Source: Paratractidigestivibacter sp003150175 (GTDB lineage Bacteria > Actinomycetota > Coriobacteriia > Coriobacteriales > Atopobiaceae). Taken from it: 64,000 nucleotides of DNA. Each line of letters begins with the position of its first letter. Within the stretch, counting starts at the first letter, position 1. The notes beneath the pieces are model-generated. The model saw only the letters and a list, made by a program, of their open reading frames with translations, was not told the origin of the DNA and did no database searches. A program made the position numbers and the translations under genes. Positions 15,661-24,448 of this stretch are shown here, piece by piece. Where the stretch lies: NCBI RefSeq assembly GCF_964283195.1, contig NZ_CAXYLH010000001.1; one strand, written 5' to 3'.

Positions 15661-18048
15661 TTGGCAAAAGACGGCAGGCAGCATACAAAGAAGTGCGCAG
15701 CGGCGGCCTTAGCGGTCGCCGCGCTGGTCGCGGCCGCAGCCTGCGGACCGGCGCCGTTCGCCTTTGTCCTCGGCGCGCTCGTATGTTGGGCGTGTCAGCG
15801 CCTTGCCACAAAGAAGCGCGGGGACCTGGTCCCGCTCTCGACGCCCGCCGCATCGCCGGCAAAAGGCCAGGCAATGCCCGCGGCAAAGCCGGAGACCCAA
15901 GACGAAGGCGCTCAGCCTGCGGCTCCGGCGTCGTCCTCCCCCGCCGACGGCGCAGCTGTACCGGACACGGAAGAGGCACCCGCCCCTGCCGCGCCCGAGC
16001 GCGACCCCCACGAGGAGCTCGACGACCTCGTCCTGCGCAGCTCCGACGTCATCGCGAGCCTCGCGGACCTCGTCCGCCACGGAGACGCCCCAGCCGACCT
16101 CCGCGCGCTCGTGGAGCGCTCCGGGCTGCTCGGGTGGAGCGGCGCCCCGCGCGTCGAGGCGAAGATGCTGCAGCGCAGCGGCCACTGGTGGCTCTACGCC
16201 GCCGACGAGCTCCCCGACGCGGACTATGACCGCATGCTCGCCGCGGAGCTCCTGCTCAACCTCACCGATGATCTGCACTACCAGGCCTCGTCCGTGAACG
16301 GCTCCGCACCCGCCGACGTCGCTGCGCTCGACGACCGCATCGCGAGGATCCTCGGCGCCGTCGACGGGCTCGACCCCTTCGGCGCGCCCGACGAGTCGAC
16401 CACCTTCCTCGCGCAGGGCGCCGAGGAGGGCGGCGAGTGGGCGGCGCGCCTCGCCATCGCAGACTTCGCCGAGAGCCTGCCCGCGCCCCTGCGCGTCGCC
16501 GTGTCGTTCCAGGTGAACATCGCGGATGGGCTCACCGTGGTTGACGTCGAGGTGCCGAGGCCGCAGGTCTTCGTCTCGGTCGCGTCCGACGAGGCGGGCC
16601 GCGCCGCATGGTCGCGAAGCTACGCGATGCGGCTTTGCCTCGCGCTCGGGCGCGGCGCGTTCGGCGCGTCCGGCCGCATCGAGCGCGTGGTCGTCAACGG
16701 CCACGAGCACGGCACGCGCACCCCCGTGATCAGCATCGACCTCACGCGCAGCGGCCTCGACCGCCTGCGCGACGAGCTCCGCGCCCTGCTGGTGGGCGAG
16801 CTGCCGCAGGGCCTCGGCATCCGCTGGTACGCGACCGCGGACGGGCGACTGGCCCCCGTCGACCCCATCATGACCGTCTGGGACGACGCCGTCGCCCCTC
16901 TTTCCCGCTGGGAAGGCGTTGAGGAGAACCACCTTCCCGCGCCCGACGCCGTTGCCGTCGCCACCAAGTCCCGCGCCGTCTCCGACCTCGGCATCAACGA
17001 GAAGTTCGTGCGCATCGAGGCGTGGAACGAGGCCGCCGGCTGGCTCGGCGCGAGCACGCGACGCGCCGTCGCCGCCTTCGAGGCCCGCCGCCAGAAGGCG
17101 ACCGACCGCACCGTCGCCGAGGCGTGCGAGCGCGTGAGCCGCGCGCTCGTCGACGGGGACATCGATGTGCTCGACCGCCAGTCGATGGCGCTCCTCTTCG
17201 TCGAGGGCGACGAGCTCGCGACCACCGTGCGCGACGCCGCGCTGCGGATCAACGGCAAGCCGGGCCACACCGCCGAGGAGGTCGAGGACGTCCTCGCCCG
17301 CCTCGACGCGGCGCTCGAGCCCGCCTCCCAGACCGCCCGCTACGAGGACGACACCGAGAACGTGTTCCGTTACTTCAACTCGACCGCCGAGCGCGTGCGC
17401 TACAACCTGGAGGCCGACGACAATGGCCGTGAGCTGCAGCTCGTTCCCGACGAATACTATGCGGCCCACGCACAGGCGGCCCAGCTGCTCGTCGCGCTCG
17501 GGAGGCACGAGGAGGCCCTCGCCCACGCGCGCGAGGACGTGCGCATCGCGCCCTACACCACCGACGCGGCGCTCACCGAGGTCCGCTGCCTGGAGGAGCT
17601 CTCGCGCGTCCACGAGGCCGTCGACGTCCTCGAGCTCGCCATCGAGCGCGCGAGCAACGTCCGCGAGATGTCCATCTGCTTCTATCGTCTGGCGTTCATG
17701 GAGTGGAAGCTCGGGCGCGGCAGGACCAGCGTGGCGTGCTATCAACGCGCGATGGAGCTGCACGAATGCGTCCGCGACCGCGCCGCGCGCGAGCTCGCCG
17801 ACGTGCTCGCGGCGGACAAGCGGCTCGGCAAGCTCTCGCGCGAAGAAGCCCGCGAGACGATCGTCGCGGAGGGCATCCCCTACGGAGACGTCGAGGGGCT
17901 CCGCACGATGATGCGCGATGCCGCCGTTGCCTGCGCCGATGCCGGGCTGCTCTCGGCCGCGCGGCCGCTCGCGGGCGTGCTGCTCGAGGCGGGCAACGAC
18001 GACGCCCTGCTGGACGTCTACACCTCGCTTGTGCCCACGAGACCCTAG
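15661..18048 (+). CDS. Membrane-anchored TPR-containing protein of unknown function
   Basis: A 795-residue protein using TTG at 15661, preceded by GGAGG. Residues 10-45 form one or two hydrophobic segments (AAAALAVAALVAAAACG, FAFVLGALVCWACQ), then a Pro/Ala/Glu-rich linker to about residue 115. The main body has no recognised enzyme motif. The C-terminal 250 residues contain helical pairs of tetratricopeptide type (for example AAHAQAAQLLVALGRHEEALAHA and YRLAFMEWKLGRGRTSVACY). It probably scaffolds protein contacts at the membrane. It ends 42 bases from the converging lytic transglycosylase gene and is divergent from uvrB. No function is proposed. Confidence 0.8.
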   Translation: MAKDGRQHTKKCAAAALAVAALVAAAACGPAPFAFVLGALVCWACQRLATKKRGDLVPLSTPAASPAKGQAMPAAKPETQDEGAQPAAPASSSPADGAAVPDTEEAPAPAAPERDPHEELDDLVLRSSDVIASLADLVRHGDAPADLRALVERSGLLGWSGAPRVEAKMLQRSGHWWLYAADELPDADYDRMLAAELLLNLTDDLHYQASSVNGSAPADVAALDDRIARILGAVDGLDPFGAPDESTTFLAQGAEEGGEWAARLAIADFAESLPAPLRVAVSFQVNIADGLTVVDVEVPRPQVFVSVASDEAGRAAWSRSYAMRLCLALGRGAFGASGRIERVVVNGHEHGTRTPVISIDLTRSGLDRLRDELRALLVGELPQGLGIRWYATADGRLAPVDPIMTVWDDAVAPLSRWEGVEENHLPAPDAVAVATKSRAVSDLGINEKFVRIEAWNEAAGWLGASTRRAVAAFEARRQKATDRTVAEACERVSRALVDGDIDVLDRQSMALLFVEGDELATTVRDAALRINGKPGHTAEEVEDVLARLDAALEPASQTARYEDDTENVFRYFNSTAERVRYNLEADDNGRELQLVPDEYYAAHAQAAQLLVALGRHEEALAHAREDVRIAPYTTDAALTEVRCLEELSRVHEAVDVLELAIERASNVREMSICFYRLAFMEWKLGRGRTSVACYQRAMELHECVRDRAARELADVLAADKRLGKLSREEARETIVAEGIPYGDVEGLRTMMRDAAVACADAGLLSAARPLAGVLLEAGNDDALLDVYTSLVPTRP

Positions 18049-18090
18049 GGAAGGCACGGGGGGCGCCCGCGGCGCCGCGCTCCAAGGACG

Positions 18091-18693
18091 CTAGAACCCG
18101 TTCGGGTAACAGCTCTTGTATCCGTCGTAGGCGACGTTCACACGCTCTAGGTACGCCTTGGTCTCGGCGTAGTCGACCTTGTCCCCCACCTTGCCGCCGC
18201 CGTCGAGCCAGTTCTGGACCGCGGCGAGCCCGGCGTTGTAGGCACAGATGACCTCATCCTCGTTCGAGAGCTCGTTCTGGAGAACACCTAGGTAGGCACA
18301 GCCGTACTCTATGTTCGTCACGGGGTCGGCAAGATTCTCCGGCGCATACGCCCCCGCGTCGACGACGCCCTGGTCCGCTAGGTCCTCGGCGGTCGAGGGC
18401 ATAACCTGCATGACGCCCACGGCGCCCGCCGCGGAGCGCGCGTCCGCGTCCCAGCCCGACTCGCACTTGGCAACGGCGGCCGCGAGCAGCGGGTCCACTC
18501 CGTGGCGCTCGGCGGAGGCGCGGACGGCGTCGGCGTACTTCACCGGAAAGAAGGTCTGCGCGACCAGCGTGGTCGGCGCGGCGGCCAGGGTGGCGCACGC
18601 GGCGAACGTCACCGCGAGCACGAGCAGCGGCAGCACGCGGAACCAACGGAAGAACCTCGCGTCCTTCTGTGCCTTGCCCTTCGCTTTAGCCAT
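18091..18693 (-). CDS. Lytic transglycosylase (SLT domain), membrane-anchored or secreted
   Basis: A 200-residue murein hydrolase. A basic N-terminus is followed by the hydrophobic segment VLPLLVLAVTFAACATLAAAP (20-40), an uncleaved anchor or signal peptide. The Slt-type lysozyme fold has the catalytic Glu78 in AKCESGWD, GVMQVMP, NIEYGCAYL and the CAYNAG motif. It cleaves peptidoglycan glycan strands with anhydromuramyl formation. The ATG at 18693 overlaps the coaE stop by eight bases (ATGGCTAA), so it is probably translationally coupled to coaE. Confidence 0.93.
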   Translation of the reverse strand: MAKAKGKAQKDARFFRWFRVLPLLVLAVTFAACATLAAAPTTLVAQTFFPVKYADAVRASAERHGVDPLLAAAVAKCESGWDADARSAAGAVGVMQVMPSTAEDLADQGVVDAGAYAPENLADPVTNIEYGCAYLGVLQNELSNEDEVICAYNAGLAAVQNWLDGGGKVGDKVDYAETKAYLERVNVAYDGYKSCYPNGF

Positions 18694-19315
18694 TTCGCGC
18701 CTCTTTCCATCTCGCGGCCTCGCGAGAAGCCCACCATTCATCCACTCTCGCGGCCAGGTCAGACGGCCCGCCGGAGTTGTCCAGGATCGTCGTCGCGTGC
18801 TCGCGCAGATATTCGTCGCTCGGCTGCAGCGCGGCGCGGCGGTCGAAGTCGGCGACATCCATGCCGCGCCCTTGGGCGCGCACGCGGCGCACCTCGAGCG
18901 GGCAGTCGACCACGAGAACCTCGTCGGCGAGGTTGAGCATGGGCTCCATCCGGTCGAGCAGCGGGACCTCCACGACGCACACGCGAGGATTGGTCTGGCA
19001 ACAGCCCTCCCCCTCGAGCATGCGGACGAGCATCCGGCGGATATAGGGCAGCTCGATGGCCTCCAGGCGCGCGGTCGACTCGGCATCGGCAAAGGCCCGG
19101 CGCGCCAGGGCGCCGCGGTCGAGGGCGCCTGTGCAAGTGTCGACGAGATCATCGCCGAAGGCGGCCGCGACCTCGTCGACGCACTCGGAGCCCGGCTCGA
19201 GGACGGCGCGCGAGAGCTGGTCGAGGTCGATGCGCCAAGCGCCGCGGCGCTCGAGCGCGCGGGCGACAGACGATTTGCCCGAGGCTATGCCCCCGGCAAG
19301 GAAAACGGTATACAT
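18686..19315 (-). CDS. coaE: Dephospho-CoA kinase
   Basis: A 209-residue kinase for the last step of CoA synthesis (dephospho-CoA plus ATP to CoA). The P-loop is GGIASGKS (8-15); DLDQLSRAV and VVEVPLLDR correspond to family motifs, the latter more usually DxPLLxE. The start at 19315 has AGGGGG upstream; the frame extending to 19441 covers the promoter region. It connects with the pantothenate genes elsewhere in the window (panB, panC, panD) as the end of the same pathway. It is coupled to the lytic transglycosylase. Confidence 0.94.
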   Translation of the reverse strand: MYTVFLAGGIASGKSSVARALERRGAWRIDLDQLSRAVLEPGSECVDEVAAAFGDDLVDTCTGALDRGALARRAFADAESTARLEAIELPYIRRMLVRMLEGEGCCQTNPRVCVVEVPLLDRMEPMLNLADEVLVVDCPLEVRRVRAQGRGMDVADFDRRAALQPSDEYLREHATTILDNSGGPSDLAARVDEWWASREAARWKEARNG

Positions 19316-19427
19316 GGGATTGCCCCCTGCGATGGTTGAGGTGTGTTTGGAGCACGGGTATATCTTCTCACAGCGGCCGCGCCGCCGGGGCAATTTCCGC
19401 CCGCCAAAAAGTTTTTCAAAAAAAGGG

Positions 19428-19456
19428 TTGCGCGAACGCATCGGCTTCGGTATATT
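19428..19456 (+). promoter_or_regulatory. Promoter of the tRNA-Val gene
   Basis: TTGCGC (19428-19433) and TATATT (19451-19456) are spaced by 17 bases, 33 bases before the mature tRNA 5' end. The divergent coaE start lies about 110 bases away. Confidence 0.75.
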
Positions 19457-19489
19457 ATTCCTCGCGCGAAAACGCGCACCCCAAGCTTC

Positions 19490-19564
19490 GGGCGTTTAGC
19501 TCAGGGGGAGAGCGCTTCCCTGACACGGAAGAGGTCACAAGTTCAAATCTTGTAACGCCCACCA
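19490..19564 (+). tRNA. tRNA-Val (anticodon GAC)
   Basis: A full cloverleaf folds: acceptor GGGCGTT/AACGCCC, D-stem GCTC/GAGC, anticodon stem CTTCC/GGAAG with loop CTGACAC (anticodon GAC), and T-stem ACAAG/CTTGT with loop TTCAAAT. The discriminator A and CCA are encoded. Total length is 75 bases. Confidence 0.97.
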
Positions 19565-19571
19565 TAAACTC

Positions 19572-19601
19572 AAGCCCAGGACTTCGGTCCTGGGCTTTTT
19601 T
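19572..19601 (+). terminator. Rho-independent terminator of tRNA-Val
   Basis: The 11-bp stem AAGCCCAGGAC / GTCCTGGGCTT with a TTCG tetraloop is followed by T residues, eight bases after the tRNA. Confidence 0.92.
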
Positions 19602-19693
19602 GGTAAGAAGCACGACCAGGCCGGGGGCTCGCCAACCCAAGGGGCATAGCCCGCGCCAGGCCAGGGGTCCATCCCCGGCTCGATTGGCCCGCC

Positions 19694-20305
19694 ATGGCAG
19701 ACTCCCGTCAACGCACCCACATGCACTACTTCCGCACGGCGGCGGCGCTATTGGCCACCGGGGTCGTCTTCCTGTGCCTTTACTCGACGGCGCGCGCAGA
19801 CGGCTTCGGCGCGACGGGCGCTGCAGGAGCAGCGGGCGCGAGCTTCCTGCGCGACCTCTGCCTTTGGGCCGCAATCGCCTGTCTTGCGCTCGCGGGCTTC
19901 TTTGTGGCATACGGGTCGCACCTCCAGCATCGCGAGAAGAACCTGCGCGAGCAGGTCTGGGGCCTCGCCTCCCCCGGGGTCTCGCCCCAGGAGTTCCTCG
20001 CCGCACGCGACCGCCTGACGGCCGACGGCGACTTCACCGGCGTCTACGTGATCCACAACGCGACACGCGACCTTTACTATGTCGGCCAGAGCGTCCGCGT
20101 GGTCGGCCGCGTGACCCAGCACCTCACCGGCCACGGCAACGGGGACGTCTACGCGGACCTCAAGTACGGCGACGACTTCCGGATCAGCGTCGTCTCGCTC
20201 GCGCAGAGCGGCTACGCCAGCCTCGACGCCCTCGAACGCGACGCCATCGCCGCCTACGACGCTTACGGGCGCGGCTACAACCGCACGCGCGGCAACCGCA
20301 ACTAG
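19694..20305 (+). CDS. Membrane-anchored GIY-YIG domain protein
   Basis: A 203-residue protein with two predicted membrane segments (about 13-31 and 52-73), a short charged linker, and a C-terminal GIY-YIG-type fold. The paired motifs are GVY (116-118) and YYVG (128-131), followed by R139 and E181 in LDALERDAI, the expected catalytic Arg and metal-binding Glu. The protein ends in a basic RTRGNRN tail. GIY-YIG enzymes cut DNA, but membrane tethering is unusual and no partner gene is adjacent. The start has only a weak ribosome site; ATG at 19721 is an alternative. It stands between tRNA-Val and a palindromic repeat. Confidence 0.82.
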   Translation: MADSRQRTHMHYFRTAAALLATGVVFLCLYSTARADGFGATGAAGAAGASFLRDLCLWAAIACLALAGFFVAYGSHLQHREKNLREQVWGLASPGVSPQEFLAARDRLTADGDFTGVYVIHNATRDLYYVGQSVRVVGRVTQHLTGHGNGDVYADLKYGDDFRISVVSLAQSGYASLDALERDAIAAYDAYGRGYNRTRGNRN

Positions 20306-20356
20306 GCGCAGGGGCCAAGGCACAACAAGGCGCATAGAGCCTCTCCTCTTTTTGTA

Positions 20357-20387
20357 ATGACGAAAAGGGACTGTCCCTTTTCGTCAT
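20357..20387. repeat. 31-bp palindromic repeat, copy 2
   Basis: Same arms (ATGACGAAAAGGGAC and its complement around one T) as the copies at 13220, 25762 and 25803. It lies 44 bases upstream of the dipeptidase start. Confidence 0.95.
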
Positions 20388-20431
20388 CGCGGTAAGATAG
20401 CTGGGCAAAGCAACCCACACAAGGAGGACAT

Positions 20432-21844
20432 ATGGACGAGCAGCAGCTCAAGGCGGACGTCGACGCGTTCGTCGACGAGGTCTGGGAGGACGTCGTCGCA
20501 GACATCCGCACCCTCGTGAAGATCGAGTCCGTCGAGGACCTCGAGCACGCCGAGCCCGGCAAGCCCTGGGGCCCGGCGGCCAACGACGCCCTGGTCGCAG
20601 CCGAGAAGATCGCTTCCCGCCTCGGCCTTGAGGTCACCGACCTCGACGGCCGCATCGGCTACGGCGACCTCCCCGGCGTCTCCGAAGACTACATCGCCAC
20701 CATCGCCCACACCGACATCGTGCCGCTCGGCCTCGGCTGGACCTTCCCGGCGCTCGACGTCACGCGCAAAGACGGATACCTCATCGGCCGCGGCGTCCTC
20801 GACGACAAGGGGCCCTTCGTGCTCTCGCTCTACGCGGCGCACTTCTTTGCCCGCCAGGTCGAGGCCACGGGCCGCAAGCTCCCCTACACCCTGCGCTGCA
20901 TCATCGGCAACAACGAAGAGACCGCCATGGCCGACGTCAAGCACTACCTCAAGTGCTGCCCCGAGCCGCTGTTCTGCTTCAGCCCGGACGCCGACTTCCC
21001 GCTGATCTGCGGCGAGAAGGGCGTCTACCAGGGAGAGTTCCGCACCGCCGAGCCCGTCGCCGGCGGCAGCATCGTCGAGCTTGACGGTGGCACGGTGGCC
21101 AACGCCGTCTGCGGCCTCGCGACCGCCGTCGTCCGCGCCGACGCCTCCGCGCTGCCCGCCGCCGACAACATCGAGGTCGAGGCCGTCGGCGACGGCCTCG
21201 CGCGCGTCACCGCCCACGGCAAGGGCGGCCACGCGTCCCTGCCCGCCGGCACGGTGAACGCCATCGGGCTCCTCGCCCGTTATCTGCTGGGCGCCGGCCT
21301 CGTGGACGACGCGGCGCGCCCCTTCATCGAGCTCCAGGCGCTTCTCACCGAGGACACCGACGGCACGAGCACCGGCATCGCCGCGCACGACGAGAAGTTC
21401 GGCCCCCTCACCTGTGTCGAGGGCACCGTCCGCACCGTCGACGGGCACTTCGTCCAGACCATCGACTCGCGCTACCCGACCACGACCACGGGCGAGGCCA
21501 TCACGGCCCGCATGAGCGAGATCGCCGCGGCTCACGGCTGCGCCTTCCGCGCGCTCGAGGACAAGGTCCCCTTCTACATCGACCCCGAGTGCGACCAGAT
21601 CCGCTGCCTGCTCGACACCTACGGCGAGTACACGGGCAAGAAGGCAGAGGCGTTCTGCATCGGCGGCGGCACCTACGCGCGCAAGTTCAAGCGCGCCGCG
21701 GCGTTCGGCCCGCACGAGGAGAACCCCGACGAGCCCGCATGGGTCGGCATGGAGCACGGCCCCGACGAGGGCGTGAGCGAGGCCGACCTCAAGCGCGCGC
21801 TCAAGATCTACATCGTGAGCATCGCGCGGCTCATGGAGCTGTAG
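20432..21844 (+). CDS. M20-family Sapep/PepV-like metallodipeptidase
   Basis: A 470-residue cytosolic dipeptidase of the PepV/Sapep group in peptidase family M20, normally Mn or Zn dependent. Visible motifs are AHTDIVP (metal His and catalytic Asp), GRGVLDDKGP (bridging Asp), GNNEETAMADVKHYL (catalytic and metal Glu), SPDADFPL and the C-terminal metal-His region CIGGGTYAR. The length matches the family. The strong ribosome site AAGGAGGAC lies six bases before the ATG. It is a single-gene unit closed by a terminator. Confidence 0.94.
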   Translation: MDEQQLKADVDAFVDEVWEDVVADIRTLVKIESVEDLEHAEPGKPWGPAANDALVAAEKIASRLGLEVTDLDGRIGYGDLPGVSEDYIATIAHTDIVPLGLGWTFPALDVTRKDGYLIGRGVLDDKGPFVLSLYAAHFFARQVEATGRKLPYTLRCIIGNNEETAMADVKHYLKCCPEPLFCFSPDADFPLICGEKGVYQGEFRTAEPVAGGSIVELDGGTVANAVCGLATAVVRADASALPAADNIEVEAVGDGLARVTAHGKGGHASLPAGTVNAIGLLARYLLGAGLVDDAARPFIELQALLTEDTDGTSTGIAAHDEKFGPLTCVEGTVRTVDGHFVQTIDSRYPTTTTGEAITARMSEIAAAHGCAFRALEDKVPFYIDPECDQIRCLLDTYGEYTGKKAEAFCIGGGTYARKFKRAAAFGPHEENPDEPAWVGMEHGPDEGVSEADLKRALKIYIVSIARLMEL

Positions 21845-21880
21845 CGGCGAGAAGGCCGCAGCAAGCATTCAGTAAGAACG

Positions 21881-21914
21881 GCGGGCAAGGGAGGCACTCC
21901 CTTGCCCGCTTTCT
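21881..21914. terminator. Rho-independent terminator after the dipeptidase gene
   Basis: GCGGGCAAGGGA (21881-21892) pairs with TCCCTTGCCCGC (21898-21909) across a 5-base loop, followed by TTTCTT. It sits between converging genes. Confidence 0.88.
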
Positions 21915-21993
21915 TGTTGCCGCGATTCTATCCGCTCGGTCAGCGGGTCGATCGGCCTACGGCGCCCGACCGACGCCCGGCCTCGCCGCTCCC

Positions 21994-22902
21994 CTACTGC
22001 TCCGCGATGAGGCGCTTGTCCACGAGCTCGCGCGGCTGGCGCCAGATCTTCCAGGCGAGCCAGGCGCAGCTGCCCATGTACACGAGGTCGAGCAGGACAT
22101 CCACACCCGCGGAGAGCAGCGCGCCGCTCATGACGATGCCCGTCACGACGCGCACGGCGTCGAGCGTGAACGCGACGCACGCAGCCGCAAAGAAGGGCCC
22201 GATCTTCTCGGGACGGTTGGATCCCAGGATTCCGAGGCCGCCGACGGCTATGTTCACCGCGGCCGCCACGGCGTTAGACACGAGGATGCCCTTGAGGTCC
22301 GCGGACGAGGCGCCGAGGCTCGAGGCGAAGCTGGCATCGCCCATCGCGTAGAACCCGACGGCCATGACGCCGGCGACAAGCCCCACGAGCGCGCCCTTGA
22401 CGATGATGACCTCGGAGAGCAGGTGAAGGGTGCGCTGACGGCCCGTGCGCAGGAAGGTCTCGCCGACGACGCCGTGCTCATGCTCGAAGGCGACCTTGTC
22501 CGCGAGCTGCGAGCACACGATCACGTAGGTCACGGTGCTCACGAGCACCACGGGGTTGAAGAGGATGAACATGCCCATGCCCCAGCCCCACACGATGGCG
22601 ACGAGGATCACGAGGCCGACGAAGTAGCACAGCGCACGGTACGGGCCGACCTTCGAGGAATCGTCGGAGGCGCGCAGCCCCAGGAGCGCCGTGACGATCA
22701 GCAGCGCCGCGGCAGCGAGGATGATCCCGCCGTAGGTGAAGATGGTCCACGTCGACTCCTCGGCAAGGCCCAGCCGGTCGCGGTACACAAAGACGAGCGC
22801 CGCCCCGAGGACCATGAGGCCGCCGAGGATGGCCATGATGGCGGACACGACGCGCAGCGTGACCTGCGCGAGCGTGCGCGGAACGGACGGCTTGACGCTC
22901 AT
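21994..22902 (-). CDS. Polytopic membrane protein of unknown function
   Basis: A 302-residue integral membrane protein with about seven or eight hydrophobic helices, including VVSAIMAILGGLMVLGAALVF near the N-terminus and a long segment VGLVILVAIVWGWGMGMFILF. A cytosolic loop (KVAFEHEHGVVGETFLRTGRQRTLH) divides the helices into two groups. No transporter or enzyme signature was recognised. AAGGAG lies eight bases upstream of the ATG. It is on the same strand as, and upstream of, the nad operon's regulator but separated by about 100 bases, and nothing ties it functionally to NAD. Confidence 0.8.
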   Translation of the reverse strand: MSVKPSVPRTLAQVTLRVVSAIMAILGGLMVLGAALVFVYRDRLGLAEESTWTIFTYGGIILAAAALLIVTALLGLRASDDSSKVGPYRALCYFVGLVILVAIVWGWGMGMFILFNPVVLVSTVTYVIVCSQLADKVAFEHEHGVVGETFLRTGRQRTLHLLSEVIIVKGALVGLVAGVMAVGFYAMGDASFASSLGASSADLKGILVSNAVAAAVNIAVGGLGILGSNRPEKIGPFFAAACVAFTLDAVRVVTGIVMSGALLSAGVDVLLDLVYMGSCAWLAWKIWRQPRELVDKRLIAEQ

Positions 22903-23009
22903 GGCGGCTCCTTCGCTAGGGTCGGGGCGTGGACGGGCTCGGTGGCACGGACGAGACGCCTGAGCCCGGCTCGTGCGAGGCAGCGCGCCGCCAGGAGCGC
23001 GCCGGGCAC

Positions 23010-23558
23010 CTATTCCCCAAAAGACTCTAGCTCAAAGTCCGTCTTTGGGGCGAGGAAACCGGCCTTGTCGAGGGCCTCCCCGATCTCGTCGAGGGTCTCT
23101 TCGTTGTCCGCGGTCACGTGGTGGAAGTGGTACCCGCTCGTGATGAGCATGAGCGGGCTCGACTTGCCCGCGCGGATCTGGTCGATGTAGGCCTGCACGT
23201 CTTTGCGGCAGGCGATGCCGAGCTCGCAGCTCAGCTTGCCGTACACGCGGTGGTTGACGAGCACGTCGCGCACGTGCCCGCCGAGGTCGACGATGAGGTT
23301 GAGCTCCTCGGAGGTCTGCTCGACGCTGTGGTGGCACTTGAAGAGGCGCATCGGCCGCGTGGCCTCGCGCTCGATCACGTACCCGCGGTTGGTCGACTGG
23401 ATCGGCCAGCCCTGGCTGCGCAAAAGCGCGATGTCCTGCACGACGACCTGCCGAGAAACCCCCGTCGCGGCCGCGAGCGCCGCGCCGGAAGTCGGCGCGT
23501 CCGCCGAGGTCAGGGTTCCGAGGATCTGCTCGCGGCGCTTATCGCCGAGGGTGCTCAC
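23010..23558 (-). CDS. niaR: NiaR/YrxA-type transcriptional repressor (HTH plus 3H domain)
   Basis: A 182-residue regulator. The N-terminal winged helix (REQILGTLTSADAPTSGAAL, then GVSRQVVVQDIALLRSQG) is followed by the 3H domain, named for conserved histidines visible in KCHHSVEQ, NHRVYG and GYHFHHVT. In Firmicutes and related groups this family represses NAD or niacin genes in response to nicotinic acid. The GTG start at 23558 overlaps the nadC stop (GTGA, four bases), so it is the last gene of the nadABC operon and is probably autoregulated through the nadA promoter. Confidence 0.92.
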   Translation of the reverse strand: MSTLGDKRREQILGTLTSADAPTSGAALAAATGVSRQVVVQDIALLRSQGWPIQSTNRGYVIEREATRPMRLFKCHHSVEQTSEELNLIVDLGGHVRDVLVNHRVYGKLSCELGIACRKDVQAYIDQIRAGKSSPLMLITSGYHFHHVTADNEETLDEIGEALDKAGFLAPKTDFELESFGE

Positions 23559-24415
23559 GCGAGGACCTCGAGGTGCTTGAGCGAGAGGTCCAGGATGCCC
23601 GCGGAGTGCGTGAGGGTGCCGCAGCTCACGATGTCGACGCCCAGGTCGGCGTAGGCGGTCACGTTCTCGGCAGTCACGTTGCCGCTCGCCTCGGTGGTCG
23701 CGCGGCCGTCGATGAGGTCGATGGCCTCTGCCATCGCGGCGTGATCCATGTTGTCGAGCATGATGATGTCGGCGCCGGCCTCGACGGCCTCGCGGACCAT
23801 ATCGAGCGACTCGCACTCGACCTCGACCTTCGCGGTGAAGGGAGCGGTCGCGCGAGCGGCAGCGACGGCGGGCTTGATGCCGCCGGCGGCGTCGATGTGG
23901 TTGTCCTTGAGCATCACGGCGTCCGAAAGGCCGTAGCGGTGCAGGTGGCCGCCGCCCATGCGCACGGCCTCGCGCTCAAAGAGGCGCAGGCCAGGGGTGG
24001 TCTTGCGGGTGCAGACGAGGCGTGTGGAGGCCCCGGCCGCCGCGAGCGCGGCGACGATGCGGTGGGTGTAGGTGGCCACACCGCTCATGCGCTGGAGGTA
24101 GTTGAGGGCCACGCGCTCGCCCTCGAGGAGCACGCGCACGTCTCCTTGGACGGTCGCCAGGTGCTGGCCGCTTTTGACCTCGTCGCCGTCGGACACGAGG
24201 GCGTCCACCGTCACGGCAGGGTCGATCAGCGCGAACACGCGGGCGAACACGCCCAGGCCGGCGATGACGCCGTCCTGCTTGGCGATGAGCTGCACGCGCC
24301 CCGGGCGCGGCTCGGGCATCACGGCCGTCGTGCTCACGTCGCCGAACGGCATATCCTCCTCGAGCGCCGCGCGGATGGCGGCGTCCATCTTTGCCTGGAT
24401 CATCGGATCGGTCAT
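23555..24415 (-). CDS. nadC: Nicotinate-nucleotide diphosphorylase (carboxylating)
   Basis: A 286-residue quinolinate phosphoribosyltransferase that converts quinolinate and PRPP to nicotinate mononucleotide. Recognisable motifs are EEDMPFGDVSTTAV at the N-terminus, LNYLQRMSGVATYT, the active-site segment CTRKTTPGLRLFEREAVRMGG, MLKDNHI, and the phosphate-binding VECESLDMVREAVEAGADIIMLDN. AAGGAG precedes the ATG at 24415. It follows nadB by 33 bases and overlaps the NiaR-like gene. Confidence 0.97.
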   Translation of the reverse strand: MTDPMIQAKMDAAIRAALEEDMPFGDVSTTAVMPEPRPGRVQLIAKQDGVIAGLGVFARVFALIDPAVTVDALVSDGDEVKSGQHLATVQGDVRVLLEGERVALNYLQRMSGVATYTHRIVAALAAAGASTRLVCTRKTTPGLRLFEREAVRMGGGHLHRYGLSDAVMLKDNHIDAAGGIKPAVAAARATAPFTAKVEVECESLDMVREAVEAGADIIMLDNMDHAAMAEAIDLIDGRATTEASGNVTAENVTAYADLGVDIVSCGTLTHSAGILDLSLKHLEVLA

Positions 24416-24448
24416 TTTTTCGCTCCTTATGGGGACGATGAGCTGGGG

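Noticed and set aside
15460..15979. UvrB starting at 15979 with 173 extra residues
   Set aside because: The extension is Arg/Pro-rich and overlaps the divergent TPR gene; the ATG at 15460 has a ribosome site and the normal family start.
19490..19564. The tRNA as an integration site for an island
   Set aside because: No integrase gene and no duplicated tRNA 3' end were seen downstream.
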